Below, one piece after another: positions 53,845 through 62,371 of a stretch of DNA of 64,000 nt. The notes below the pieces were generated by a model, which saw only the letters and a list, made by a program, of their open reading frames with translations, was not told the DNA's origin and ran no database searches. This DNA is from Caccovivens sp964594865. GTDB taxonomy: Bacteria > Bacillota > Clostridia > Christensenellales > UBA1242. The stretch covers positions 124,001 through 188,000 of the forward strand of contig CAZQMZ010000001.1 in NCBI GenBank assembly GCA_964594865.1, read 5' to 3'. The translations under genes and the position numbers were made by a program. Positions within the stretch are counted from its first letter, which is position 1, and every line of letters starts with the position of its first letter.

Positions 53845-56800
53845 TTACTTTTTGTCTTCGTTCTCAGTTTTGGACTTTTCTGCATTCAACTTTTTCGAAG
53901 CTTTTTCAAGTTCACGACGTTTCATTTCTTCTTGAGCATAAACTTTTCTTTCAAGGTTAAGCAAATATTCAGGAGTCTTAATGTCTTCAATTTGTTTGTT
54001 CAATGCTTCGAGTTTCTCTGCAATCACGGTGCGTTTTTGAGCAAACAGTTTGAATTCTTTGTCGGTTGACTTTGTGATTTTTCCGTTCTCTTCTTCACGA
54101 AGGGCAACGATCTTTTGTTTATGTTCTTTCTCAATGCTGTCAAGTTCTTTTTGGAATTTGTCAAGAGATTGTTGAATTGAGTTGATTTCTTCTTCTTGTA
54201 ATTGTTTTGCTTTGAGTTTGATTGCTTCAACATTCAAACTTGTCTTGCGGTCATAACTTTCTTTACGTTTGATTTCAATCTTCTTGATCTTGATCTTTCT
54301 CAAGAAATATCCAACAACGGCGATGATGATTGCAAATCCGAATATGATTGAAGAAATATACAACAACCAAACAGGTTCGTCGTCATCATCTTCTTCTTCC
54401 TCTTCTTCGCTGGTTTCTGTGGATTCAACAACAGTGGAAACATACACTCTGTCAGAATTGATGTCATATGAGCTTGCAGTTGTGGTTTCAAGAGCGGATG
54501 AATAGTCACTAGATTCCACTGTGGACAGATCAAAATCGTATGCAACCATTGAACCACGAGTTTCATTGGCATCGCAAACAAGGGCGATATAGAGTTGAGC
54601 CGAAGTGTCTTCATCTACATAGAAATAGATTGTGTAAGTTTTGTAACCATCATTTGAAATAAGCTCTGATGCATAACCAAAACCTGTCAAACCAACTGTT
54701 ACACCATATGAATATGTGACATCGCTTTTGAGGTCTGATTCGTTGAAATATGTCTTCAATTTGAAGGTGAGTGCGTAATAATTTTCAGCTTCAAGGTCGA
54801 TATAGAAGTTGGATTGAATACAGTTTGAACCTTCTCCTTGTGATTGAAGGAAGAAGACATTGATTGCTTCATCGGTTTCAATTTTGAATTCGCTGGATTC
54901 GCTGTTGAACTTCTCACTTGAAACAATTCCACCACTCATACCTGACGAAGAGCCTGATAAAATTGCGTAGGTGTATGCAGGGGAGGCGTTGGATGAAACT
55001 GTGGTTGTTATGTTGTTTGATGGAAGGTTGAGATAGAAATCAGTCATGTCAATCAAAACAGCACCATCTGGCACTTCCACATCATCGCTGTCCAACTTGA
55101 AATCGTCGAAATATGCAAACGCGAAACTGTTTGTGCCTTCATCTTCTGTGCCAAAGTCAATGCGGATATAGATGTTGGTCACGCCGGAGAAAGTTTCCAA
55201 ATAGATGTCATATGTTTTCCAAGTGTTACTTGTGGAAAGAGGATCGGAAGTGAAAAGTTCGAAACCATCTTCTCCATAAATGGAAACTGTGAAAGAATTT
55301 AAAGTTCCAGAAGTTTTGTAGCTGAAAGTGAGTTTATAGGTTGTGTCAGCGGAAAGTTCAATACTGTCCGAAACGACATATTGCCAAAGACTACTCGAAG
55401 AATCACTCAAAATGTTTGCCAACATAAGCACATTGTCAGCTGTTTCTGTGTTGTCGGTGGAACTCTTTGGATTTGACTGGAATGCCCAATAATATGGGTT
55501 GTTGAGATTGGATGTTTCTTCGTTTTGTTGATATTCTGTTCGCAAAGCAACATATTCTGCATATTTGTTGGCATCGGTGTTGATCACGCCTGCATATGTT
55601 CCGTTACTGCTTGTGATTGTCCAACTTTCAGGGGTGAATGGGGCGGTGTCGCCGGTTTCAATGGTCACGCTGTTGAAGTTGCCGTTTGTTATGCTTGGCG
55701 ATGCAGAGATTGTTCCAAGTTCAACAGAGTTTGTTGCGTCTGAATAGTCAGATGTGGATGCTTTTTCAACTGTGATATTGTCGAAAACCACGCATCCTGT
55801 GGCTGTTTCGTCTTCCGAACCAACCGAAATTGAAATGTTGATTGATGAGTCGTATAGCGCGCTTCCTTTGACATAGAATTCAATTGTGCCATAATCGTTG
55901 ATGAAGGTGTTGTCGCCATTTTCTGTGACTGCACTGCTTGCTGTTTCTTCTGTCACTGTGTATTCTGTCAAGCCGTATACTTCAAGCAAGTTGTCATTTT
56001 CTTCAACATACACATACACACTGCCGTCGAGTTCTGAGATTTTGTAGTATACTGTGATTTTGTATATCTCGTTTGAACTTATGGAGATGTCGCCACTTGT
56101 CACTTTGACATAGTTGTCATCAGTCCAAAGGGCGAGCACATATTGATTTTCATTGATTTCTTGCACTGCATTGTTTTCATCCAAGGTGACTTCACAGTCC
56201 ATCATTGAACCAACAAAGGAATATCCTGTTGTTGTCTTGAAGAATGAAGCAGATCTAACATCAAAAATTCGTGCATTCCCTGTTGACTTTTCGTCTTTTG
56301 TCCAGCCGGAAAGCGAGGAAACGTCGGAGTTATAGATGCCGTCTTCAAAATCGAAGTTGAGACCAGTCAAATCAATTGTTGTGCTTTCATCTCTCAAATC
56401 GATAAGTTGAGTGCAATCGGTTGTCACTTCTTCAATTGAAGTTGCATTTCCGTTGCTGTCTGTTGTGATATAGTTTTGTGTGTAGTTTATGTCATAATAT
56501 GTTTGATAAGTGCTCCAAAAAGCGTTTTCGCTGTATTGGAAGATATGACATTCGTCATAGAAGACAACTCCGCTGATTGTTGTGTTTTTTGAACCAAGCC
56601 ACAATTCAAGGTTGACGTCAATGCTTTCATCTCCTGTGGCAATGAAAATATAGAACGTTACCCAATTTTGAGATTGAACTTGAAGGAATTCAGCAAGAAT
56701 TTCGTCGTCTTGTGTGAGATAGATTGAGCCATATGATGATGCGGTCATTGGTGTGTATTCTGTTTGTCTGTTATAGAAAGTTGTTCCGCTTGCGATTGTG

Positions 56801-57732
56801 TAGTTTGTGGTGCTTGGGTTGTAGGTTATGTTTTGGCAAAGATATCCTTCAGCACCTTTCAAGATGTGAACGGTTGAAGCGGAACCCGAAGTTTCTTCCA
56901 CAACGACAACATAGTTTCTGTCCACAAAATATCCAACATCACCAATCACAACACCAACATATTCGCCGTCATCATAGAAAACTGTGACATTCTTTTCGGA
57001 ATATTCGTTTTCATCGCCTTCATCGTTTGCTACGGAGCCCTCGTAATCATAATTGAATGATATGTCAGGAGTTTCTTCAAGAGCTTTATAGAAATAATAT
57101 GTGTTGTTGTTGTATGTGAATTGAATGTAGTTGCCAAAGCCTACGATGTTTGTGGTGCTGCTTCCGTTGAACACATTGGTTGAGATGTTGACAGTGCCTT
57201 CAATTTCGCCAGCAAACTCATAGGCATAGCCGGAAGAATAGTTTGTGTCACTTTTGAAAGAAACTTCAAAGGAATAATATGAATTTGCTTCAAGAGTGAT
57301 TGAGCTTGATTTATAACCTTGATGTGCAGGGGAATATGATTCATCCGAACTTGTGCGTGAGTTTATCATCAAAATGTGACTGTCAGAACCTTTGGCTGAA
57401 GGATTGGAAGAGAGATAGTATGTGCTTGACATATATCTTGAAAATGTGCTTCCAACATTGATTATGCCCGCTGTCGTCTTTCTGTCGCTCACTTGTCCTG
57501 TCCATCCTGAAAGTGAAGTGGAAATGGAATATGTCGATGTGCTGGAATCAAAACTGTTGTTGGTCATGCTCACTTCTTCAACATAACTTGAATAATATGT
57601 TGAAGAAGTGCTGTCACTATAAACTTGCGAAAAGTTTGAAAAAGAATATATCATTCCGCAAGCAGACATTGGAAGGACTATTGCCAACAGGAATATGATG
57701 ATTTTGCTTTTGAATTTTCTGATTTTTTCCAT
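53845..57732 (-). CDS. Receptor-like surface protein: exported domain, C-terminal helix, cytoplasmic coiled coil
   Basis: 1,295 residues from ATG 57732 (AAAGGTG upstream). The signal peptide ends near LPMSACG, a weak lipobox (Cys25). Residues about 30-1105 are extracytoplasmic, rich in Ser, Thr, Tyr and Asp, with several sets of jelly-roll-like strands such as YYSFEVSFKSDTNY, IYKITVYYKISELDGSVYV, TYKLTFSYKTSGTLNSFTV and YYALTFKLKTYFNES, each the late strands of carbohydrate-binding-module-like repeats. A Glu/Asp stretch (EEEEEEDDDD) precedes one membrane helix (about 1125-1147), basic residues (KIKIKKIEIKRK), and a 140-residue Lys/Glu coiled coil. This arrangement resembles single-pass receptors rather than a wall-anchored adhesin. 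Unknown function. Confidence 0.8.
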   Translation of the reverse strand: MEKIRKFKSKIIIFLLAIVLPMSACGMIYSFSNFSQVYSDSTSSTYYSSYVEEVSMTNNSFDSSTSTYSISTSLSGWTGQVSDRKTTAGIINVGSTFSRYMSSTYYLSSNPSAKGSDSHILMINSRTSSDESYSPAHQGYKSSSITLEANSYYSFEVSFKSDTNYSSGYAYEFAGEIEGTVNISTNVFNGSSTTNIVGFGNYIQFTYNNNTYYFYKALEETPDISFNYDYEGSVANDEGDENEYSEKNVTVFYDDGEYVGVVIGDVGYFVDRNYVVVVEETSGSASTVHILKGAEGYLCQNITYNPSTTNYTIASGTTFYNRQTEYTPMTASSYGSIYLTQDDEILAEFLQVQSQNWVTFYIFIATGDESIDVNLELWLGSKNTTISGVVFYDECHIFQYSENAFWSTYQTYYDINYTQNYITTDSNGNATSIEEVTTDCTQLIDLRDESTTIDLTGLNFDFEDGIYNSDVSSLSGWTKDEKSTGNARIFDVRSASFFKTTTGYSFVGSMMDCEVTLDENNAVQEINENQYVLALWTDDNYVKVTSGDISISSNEIYKITVYYKISELDGSVYVYVEENDNLLEVYGLTEYTVTEETASSAVTENGDNTFINDYGTIEFYVKGSALYDSSINISISVGSEDETATGCVVFDNITVEKASTSDYSDATNSVELGTISASPSITNGNFNSVTIETGDTAPFTPESWTITSSNGTYAGVINTDANKYAEYVALRTEYQQNEETSNLNNPYYWAFQSNPKSSTDNTETADNVLMLANILSDSSSSLWQYVVSDSIELSADTTYKLTFSYKTSGTLNSFTVSIYGEDGFELFTSDPLSTSNTWKTYDIYLETFSGVTNIYIRIDFGTEDEGTNSFAFAYFDDFKLDSDDVEVPDGAVLIDMTDFYLNLPSNNITTTVSSNASPAYTYAILSGSSSGMSGGIVSSEKFNSESSEFKIETDEAINVFFLQSQGEGSNCIQSNFYIDLEAENYYALTFKLKTYFNESDLKSDVTYSYGVTVGLTGFGYASELISNDGYKTYTIYFYVDEDTSAQLYIALVCDANETRGSMVAYDFDLSTVESSDYSSALETTTASSYDINSDRVYVSTVVESTETSEEEEEEDDDDEPVWLLYISSIIFGFAIIIAVVGYFLRKIKIKKIEIKRKESYDRKTSLNVEAIKLKAKQLQEEEINSIQQSLDKFQKELDSIEKEHKQKIVALREEENGKITKSTDKEFKLFAQKRTVIAEKLEALNKQIEDIKTPEYLLNLERKVYAQEEMKRRELEKASKKLNAEKSKTENEDKK

Positions 57733-57762
57733 ATTACACCTTTTATACAATCTAACCTAACC

Positions 57763-57791
57763 ATTATAGCATAAGTGAAATCAAATATCAA
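57763..57791 (-). promoter_or_regulatory. Promoter of the receptor-like surface protein
   Basis: Minus-strand TTGATA (57791-57786), 17-nt spacer, TATAAT (57768-57763). Confidence 0.75.
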
Positions 57792-57852
57792 ATAATTTTT
57801 TCATTTTTATTTATAATATTTATAAATAAATGAGAAATATAGGGAGATTTGA

Positions 57853-58251
57853 GTGAAAAAAGAGTTGACTAAGGCGGAAAAAGGCGAAAAACTATCTTTC
57901 AAGAAGAAAGTGATTTTGGCAGTTTGCGGAGCAGTGATTGGATTTTTAAATGGTTTCTTTGGTGGCGGCGGGGGAATGATTTGCGTTCCTCTTCTTGAAA
58001 AGGTTTTGCAATTGCCAAACAAATATTCTCATGCGACAGCAATCGCGATTATTCTTCCAATTTCTTTTGTCAGCGCGGTGATTTATTGTTTGAACGGAAA
58101 CGTTGAAGCTGTTCCGCTTTACACCATCGGCGCAGGGGTGCTTGTTGGCGGAATTATTGGCTCTTTTGCACTGAAATTTTTGCCGTCGAAAGCCGTGCGA
58201 GTGATTTTCGCCATTGTTATGCTTGCTGGTGGAATTCGCTTGTTGTTTTAG
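57853..58251 (+). CDS. Half-size TSUP (TauE/SafE) family membrane protein
   Basis: 132 residues from GTG 57853 (AGGGAG upstream). Four helices; GFLNGFFGGGGGMICVPLL and the later ATAIAIILPIS segment are the first-repeat TSUP motifs. Full TSUP transporters have two such repeats (about 250 residues), so this would work as a dimer or with another half not seen in this window. The substrate (sulfite, sulfoacetate and others in this family) is unknown. Confidence 0.85.
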   Translation: MKKELTKAEKGEKLSFKKKVILAVCGAVIGFLNGFFGGGGGMICVPLLEKVLQLPNKYSHATAIAIILPISFVSAVIYCLNGNVEAVPLYTIGAGVLVGGIIGSFALKFLPSKAVRVIFAIVMLAGGIRLLF

Positions 58252-58275
58252 GAAAATACGCCCGAAAAAGTTGAT

Positions 58276-59061
58276 TTATTTTGCTTTTTTATAAAACTTT
58301 TTGGTCAAAACTTTTGAAATGAGATTGTCCGTAAAAATTTTTCGACAAAAATTGAAGAGTTTGTATTCTTTTCCGACAATATATCGCGCTTTCAACTTCT
58401 TTTTTTCGCAAATTTTATACATCTTTTTGACAGCATATCCACTCTTCATTCGTCTGTTTTCTGTTTTTTCTGTCGGTTTGGTGGACAATTCGATGGAAGA
58501 GCCATATCGCTCGTTGGTTTCATAGATTTTCACACGATTGTTGGAAAAGTTTGTCTTGACATCTCCCGGGCAAATGGAAGTCACTTGAATGTTCGTGCGA
58601 GATAGCTCCATGCGTAAACTGTGTGCAAAACTGTCCACAGCCGATTTGCTTGCGCAATAATATGCTTTGAATGGAAGTGGAAAAAGTGCTGTTGCGGACG
58701 CGATTATGATAATTTTGCCGTTTTTCTTCATCATTGGAATGGCATATTTGCACGCGTTTGCGGTGCCAAAAAAGTTGACGTCAAATTGTTGTTTGGTGTC
58801 TTCTTCGTTCAAAAGTTCAATCGCTCCGCTGATGCCATAACCAGCGCAGGTGATAAGCATGTCAATTTCGCCGTGATTTAGATATATGTCATCAAAAACC
58901 GCTTTCAATTTTTTGTGATTTGAAACGTCAATGGCATAGTCTTGTCCGTTGCGTGAAATGTCAATGACAACATCTCCAATTTTTTCAAATTTTTCTTTGA
59001 GACCTTTTCCAAGACCGCTGGAAGCTCCGGTGATGACAATAATTCTTTTTTCTATGCGCAT
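58276..59061 (-). CDS. Short-chain dehydrogenase/reductase
   Basis: 261 residues from ATG 59061 (TTGGAGG upstream). Rossmann motif TGASSGLG (about 11-18), NAG-like TCAGYG (about 71-76), catalytic Ser in IIASAT and YCASK (about 134-138), then PGDVKTNF. The final 60 residues are basic (KKKLKARYIVGKEYK) and likely membrane-associated, as in SDRs acting on lipids. NAD(P)H-dependent; substrate unknown. Confidence 0.88.
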   Translation of the reverse strand: MRIEKRIIVITGASSGLGKGLKEKFEKIGDVVIDISRNGQDYAIDVSNHKKLKAVFDDIYLNHGEIDMLITCAGYGISGAIELLNEEDTKQQFDVNFFGTANACKYAIPMMKKNGKIIIIASATALFPLPFKAYYCASKSAVDSFAHSLRMELSRTNIQVTSICPGDVKTNFSNNRVKIYETNERYGSSIELSTKPTEKTENRRMKSGYAVKKMYKICEKKKLKARYIVGKEYKLFNFCRKIFTDNLISKVLTKKFYKKAK

Positions 59062-59121
59062 TTTTTCCTCCAAAACATGGTTATATCTTCATTTTAAATA
59101 TTTTTTGTTTTTTTTCAAAAC

Positions 59122-59153
59122 AATTTGACAAATTTTTCGTTAAATGATATCAT
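59122..59153 (+). promoter_or_regulatory. Promoter with operator-like dyad, copy 2
   Basis: AATTTGACAAATT (palindrome over -35 TTGACA 59125-59130), 17-nt spacer, TATCAT (59148-59153) within TGATATCAT. Same as 28823-28854. Confidence 0.75.
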
Positions 59154-59216
59154 AAAGTGGTCAATGTAATCAATAATATTTTATTAAGTCATGTGTTGGA
59201 AATTGGAGGCTGTGCT

Positions 59217-59750
59217 ATGTATATGAATAAAGCAAAACGTAATTTGATTCTTGCGTCGGCGATTGTAAATTTGGTGAGTGTTGCAATAAATTTGATTCTT
59301 TCCATTTTGTTGCTCGTCGATGTGGAATTTTTTGTTGAATATTATGGTCTGGATTACTTGTTTGGATATTCCACAAATATAATCTATTCTGTTTTCAGTG
59401 TCGCAACGGGACTGGTTGGAAGCATTCTTTTGATTTATTCTGTTCGCAAAAAGGGCAAATATTTTCGAAATTCGCAAGGAGTTTATATTGCAGGATTCAT
59501 TATTGTGGTGATTTGCGGAAGCTATTTATCTTGGATTCTCTTGTTTATTTCTTTGTTCATTCCGGACATTGTTGTCATGAATCGACCAAGCGAAGTCAGA
59601 CAAGAAGAAAGACAACAACAAAGAGAGAGTGTTTTTTCTGATAAGGCGTATGAAGAAAAGGTTGAAAAAATTGAAAAATTGAAGAAAATGCGCGATGACG
59701 GAGAAATCACAGAAGAGGAATATAAACAAAAACTGTTTGAACTTTTGTAA
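59217..59750 (+). CDS. Membrane protein with C-terminal SHOCT domain
   Basis: 177 residues from ATG 59217 (TTGGAGG upstream). Four helices (about 8-30, 44-66, 80-96, 100-116) and a charged linker (RQEERQQQRES) lead to a SHOCT domain (KIEKLKKMRDDGEITEEEYKQKLFELL, the last 27 residues). SHOCT domains mediate oligomerisation. It has its own promoter and terminator. Function unknown. Confidence 0.8.
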   Translation: MYMNKAKRNLILASAIVNLVSVAINLILSILLLVDVEFFVEYYGLDYLFGYSTNIIYSVFSVATGLVGSILLIYSVRKKGKYFRNSQGVYIAGFIIVVICGSYLSWILLFISLFIPDIVVMNRPSEVRQEERQQQRESVFSDKAYEEKVEKIEKLKKMRDDGEITEEEYKQKLFELL

Positions 59751-59766
59751 GATTTATGGAAACGAT

Positions 59767-59791
59767 AAAGGAGAATTTTCTCCTTTTTTTT
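59767..59791 (+). terminator. Terminator of the SHOCT protein gene
   Basis: Stem AAAGGAGA/TCTCCTTT (59767-59774 with 59779-59786), T-run to 59791. Confidence 0.88.
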
Positions 59792-59816
59792 GTTGTTTTG
59801 AGACTTGATTTATTTT

Positions 59817-59847
59817 TGAATATTATTTCATCATTTTTTTCATAATA
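59817..59847 (+). promoter_or_regulatory. Sigma-G-like promoter of the ger operon
   Basis: TGAATA (59817-59822), 18-nt spacer, CATAATA (59841-59847). The Bacillus sigma-G consensus is TGAATA-17/18-CATACTA, so only one base differs. Confidence 0.75.
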
Positions 59848-59865
59848 GGGAAAAGGGGTGAAAAA

Positions 59866-61293
59866 ATGGATGTTCAAAAGACTATTGACCAATTCAAAAA
59901 ACAAATGCACAACTCCGTCGATTTTGCCGACCGAAAAATCACCATAACAGGAATTGATGTTGGATTTGTCTATCTCAAAAGTATGACTGATAACGAAATT
60001 TTTTCAGAATCCATTTTCAAACCGATAAGAGATTTCAGGGGCGACGAACTTGATTTTGACACCGTCAAGAGCATCATTCACACAAATGACGTCACTGAAA
60101 TTCAAAAAGCTGAAATCATTGAAAATATTTTGAAAGGTGCTGTGATCATTTTTCTTTCAAACAGCGACAAAATTTTGGCGATTGACATCATGAAGTATAG
60201 CACTCGCACACCAGACGAACCACCAACATCGGCGGTCATCATGGGACCGCGTGAGGGTTTTACCGAAGATTTTCAAACAAACATTTCTCTTCTTCGTCGA
60301 CGTTTTCACACCAAAGAATTGGTTTTTGAAAGCGTTTTTGTTGGTTCTGTCACAAAAACAAAGGTTATGATCACATATTTGGAGAATATTGTTGACAAAA
60401 ATTTGGTCAAAAAGGTCAAGAAAAAACTTGAAAACATCAAAATTGACGGCATTGTTGACTCATATTATCTTGTGTCCTTACTCTCAAATCGTCCAAAATC
60501 AATTTTAAAACAGGTGGGCACGGCAGAAAAACCGGATATTGTGGCTGCCAAAATGTTGGAAGGAAGGGTGGCGTTGATTGTGGATAACTCTCCAATCGTG
60601 CTGACAGTGCCGTTTGTTTTTTTGGAAGATTTGCAAAGCAGCAATGACTATTACACCAATTATGTCTATTCTTCACTCATAAGGTTGATCAGAGTTATTG
60701 CGCTTTTGATGGCGACGTTGGGTCCAGGGACTTACATCGCGCTTCAACTTTTTCACTATAACATCTTGCCGTTGAAATATCTCATAACCATTGCCAATTC
60801 CACTCAACAAGTGCCGTTCACGCCTTTTATTGAAATTTTGTTCATCTCTCTTCTCTTCCAAATTTTGTATGAAGTCAGCTTGCGACTGCCAAGCTATTTG
60901 GGACTGGCGACTTCTGTTGTTGGGGCGCTGATTTTGGGAGATACCGGTGTCAAGGCGGGGCTTATTTCTCCGCCAGCTGTCATTGTGGTGGCAATTGCAA
61001 AGATTGCATTATACACCATTCCAGAGCAAGCATCTCAAATCACAATCATTCAATATATATTTCTTTTGATTGGTGCTTCTTTGGGACTTTTGGGATTGAT
61101 TGGCGGAACAATTTATTTTCTTACATATGCCAACACTGTGGACAACTTTGGCGCACCATATCTGTCGCCATTTTCGCCATTTATTTTGTCAGACAACAAG
61201 GACGGTCTTTTTAAGGTGCCGATTGATGAGATGAAAAGCCGGCCGAAAACATTTAAAAATAAAAAAGAGGACAGAATGGATGAAAGTGCTTGA
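59866..61293 (+). CDS. gerAA: Spore germination receptor subunit A (GerA family)
   Basis: Inner-membrane subunit of a nutrient germinant receptor in the spore. 475 residues. The N-terminal soluble domain includes RTPDEPPTSAVIMGPREGFTEDFQTNISLLRRR (about 117-150), the GerA hallmark. About five C-terminal helices start near residue 280, with PGTYIALQLFHYNILP and GLGTSVVGA-like GLATSVVGALILGD. Ribosome site AAAGGGG. The gerB gene overlaps its end by 14 bp. Germinant specificity cannot be predicted. Confidence 0.95.
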   Translation: MDVQKTIDQFKKQMHNSVDFADRKITITGIDVGFVYLKSMTDNEIFSESIFKPIRDFRGDELDFDTVKSIIHTNDVTEIQKAEIIENILKGAVIIFLSNSDKILAIDIMKYSTRTPDEPPTSAVIMGPREGFTEDFQTNISLLRRRFHTKELVFESVFVGSVTKTKVMITYLENIVDKNLVKKVKKKLENIKIDGIVDSYYLVSLLSNRPKSILKQVGTAEKPDIVAAKMLEGRVALIVDNSPIVLTVPFVFLEDLQSSNDYYTNYVYSSLIRLIRVIALLMATLGPGTYIALQLFHYNILPLKYLITIANSTQQVPFTPFIEILFISLLFQILYEVSLRLPSYLGLATSVVGALILGDTGVKAGLISPPAVIVVAIAKIALYTIPEQASQITIIQYIFLLIGASLGLLGLIGGTIYFLTYANTVDNFGAPYLSPFSPFILSDNKDGLFKVPIDEMKSRPKTFKNKKEDRMDESA

Positions 61294-62371
61294 TAGGACA
61301 ATAAATGCATGGCAAGCGGGAATAATTCTCTTTATTCTTCTTTTTGCCAACAAAATTTTGGTGTTGCCATCACTGTTATATGACGGCGCGAAGTCAGAGT
61401 CCGTCATCGTTCTTTTTGTGCTTTTTGTGCTGGAAATGGGATTGCTGTTTTTGTTCTATAAACTCAAAAAGGCATATCCAACTCAAAGTTTTGTCACCAT
61501 TTTGAGAAACAGGTTTGGAAAAATTGTTCAAATTATTGTTTATGTTTTGTTTATGGTCTTTTTTTTAAGTAAGGCTGTGCTGTTGTATAACATCTCATAC
61601 ATCTTTTTTCGAAATGTCATATATAAAGATTATTCCAATTTGCTCTTTCTTTTTTGTTTTATTCCAATCATCAGCCATTTGGCGATTTGTGGGCTTAGGG
61701 TGATTGGGCGGACAGCTCAACTTTTCTTTCCTTTGATGTTGCTCATCGTGGTGTTTTGCATTTTGGTTGGTTTGCTTGGTATGAATTCTTCCTTGCTTTT
61801 GTTTTCCACTTCCTTTTCGCAGAACTTTTTCACTGGGTTGAAGCACATATCTTCTTTTGGCGACGTGTTGTTTTTGTTTGTTGTTATGAACAAAATTGAA
61901 GTCAAAAAAGGGGAATGGAAAATCATCTTTTTGCTTGCGATTTTTTCTTCTTTGCTTGTGATTGGCGTGACCGTGGTGTTTGTTTTTCTTTATGCTGACA
62001 CATCTTTTTTGCATCCGTTTGCCATTTTTGAAATCATGAGTTATGTCAAAGAATATGGCGGGCTTGGACGAATTGACATCATATCCATGGTTGTGATCAT
62101 CATTTTCACATATTTTCACTTGGCAATTTATCTCAAAGGGTTTATGCTTTCGTTTGATGGTGTGTTTGAAAAAATTGATAAGATTTTCAGTGTTTTGACA
62201 TTCAACTTCATCTTTTTGATTGTCGTAAATTTCTTTGTACTCAATCTTGAAATGGCGGTGGTCTATGGCGAAAATCTTTTGCCATATCTCATCATTTTGC
62301 CATATTTGATCATTCCAATTCTTGTTCTTATTGTGTTGTTTTTCAAAAAACATAAGGAGGGAAGCGGATGA
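61280..62371 (+). CDS. gerAB: Spore germination receptor subunit B (GerB family)
   Basis: APC-superfamily transporter-like subunit thought to bind germinant. 363 residues with ten predicted helices. RTINAWQAGIILFILLFANKILVLPSLLY is the typical first-helix region. Overlaps gerAA and, as ATGA, gerAC, so all three are made from one transcript. Confidence 0.93.
   Translation: MKVLDRTINAWQAGIILFILLFANKILVLPSLLYDGAKSESVIVLFVLFVLEMGLLFLFYKLKKAYPTQSFVTILRNRFGKIVQIIVYVLFMVFFLSKAVLLYNISYIFFRNVIYKDYSNLLFLFCFIPIISHLAICGLRVIGRTAQLFFPLMLLIVVFCILVGLLGMNSSLLLFSTSFSQNFFTGLKHISSFGDVLFLFVVMNKIEVKKGEWKIIFLLAIFSSLLVIGVTVVFVFLYADTSFLHPFAIFEIMSYVKEYGGLGRIDIISMVVIIIFTYFHLAIYLKGFMLSFDGVFEKIDKIFSVLTFNFIFLIVVNFFVLNLEMAVVYGENLLPYLIILPYLIIPILVLIVLFFKKHKEGSG

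Noticed and set aside
54269..54505. Plus-strand frames inside the large surface protein gene (54269, 55525, 56724)
   Set aside because: They are shadows of the 53845-57732 minus-strand gene with no ribosome sites.
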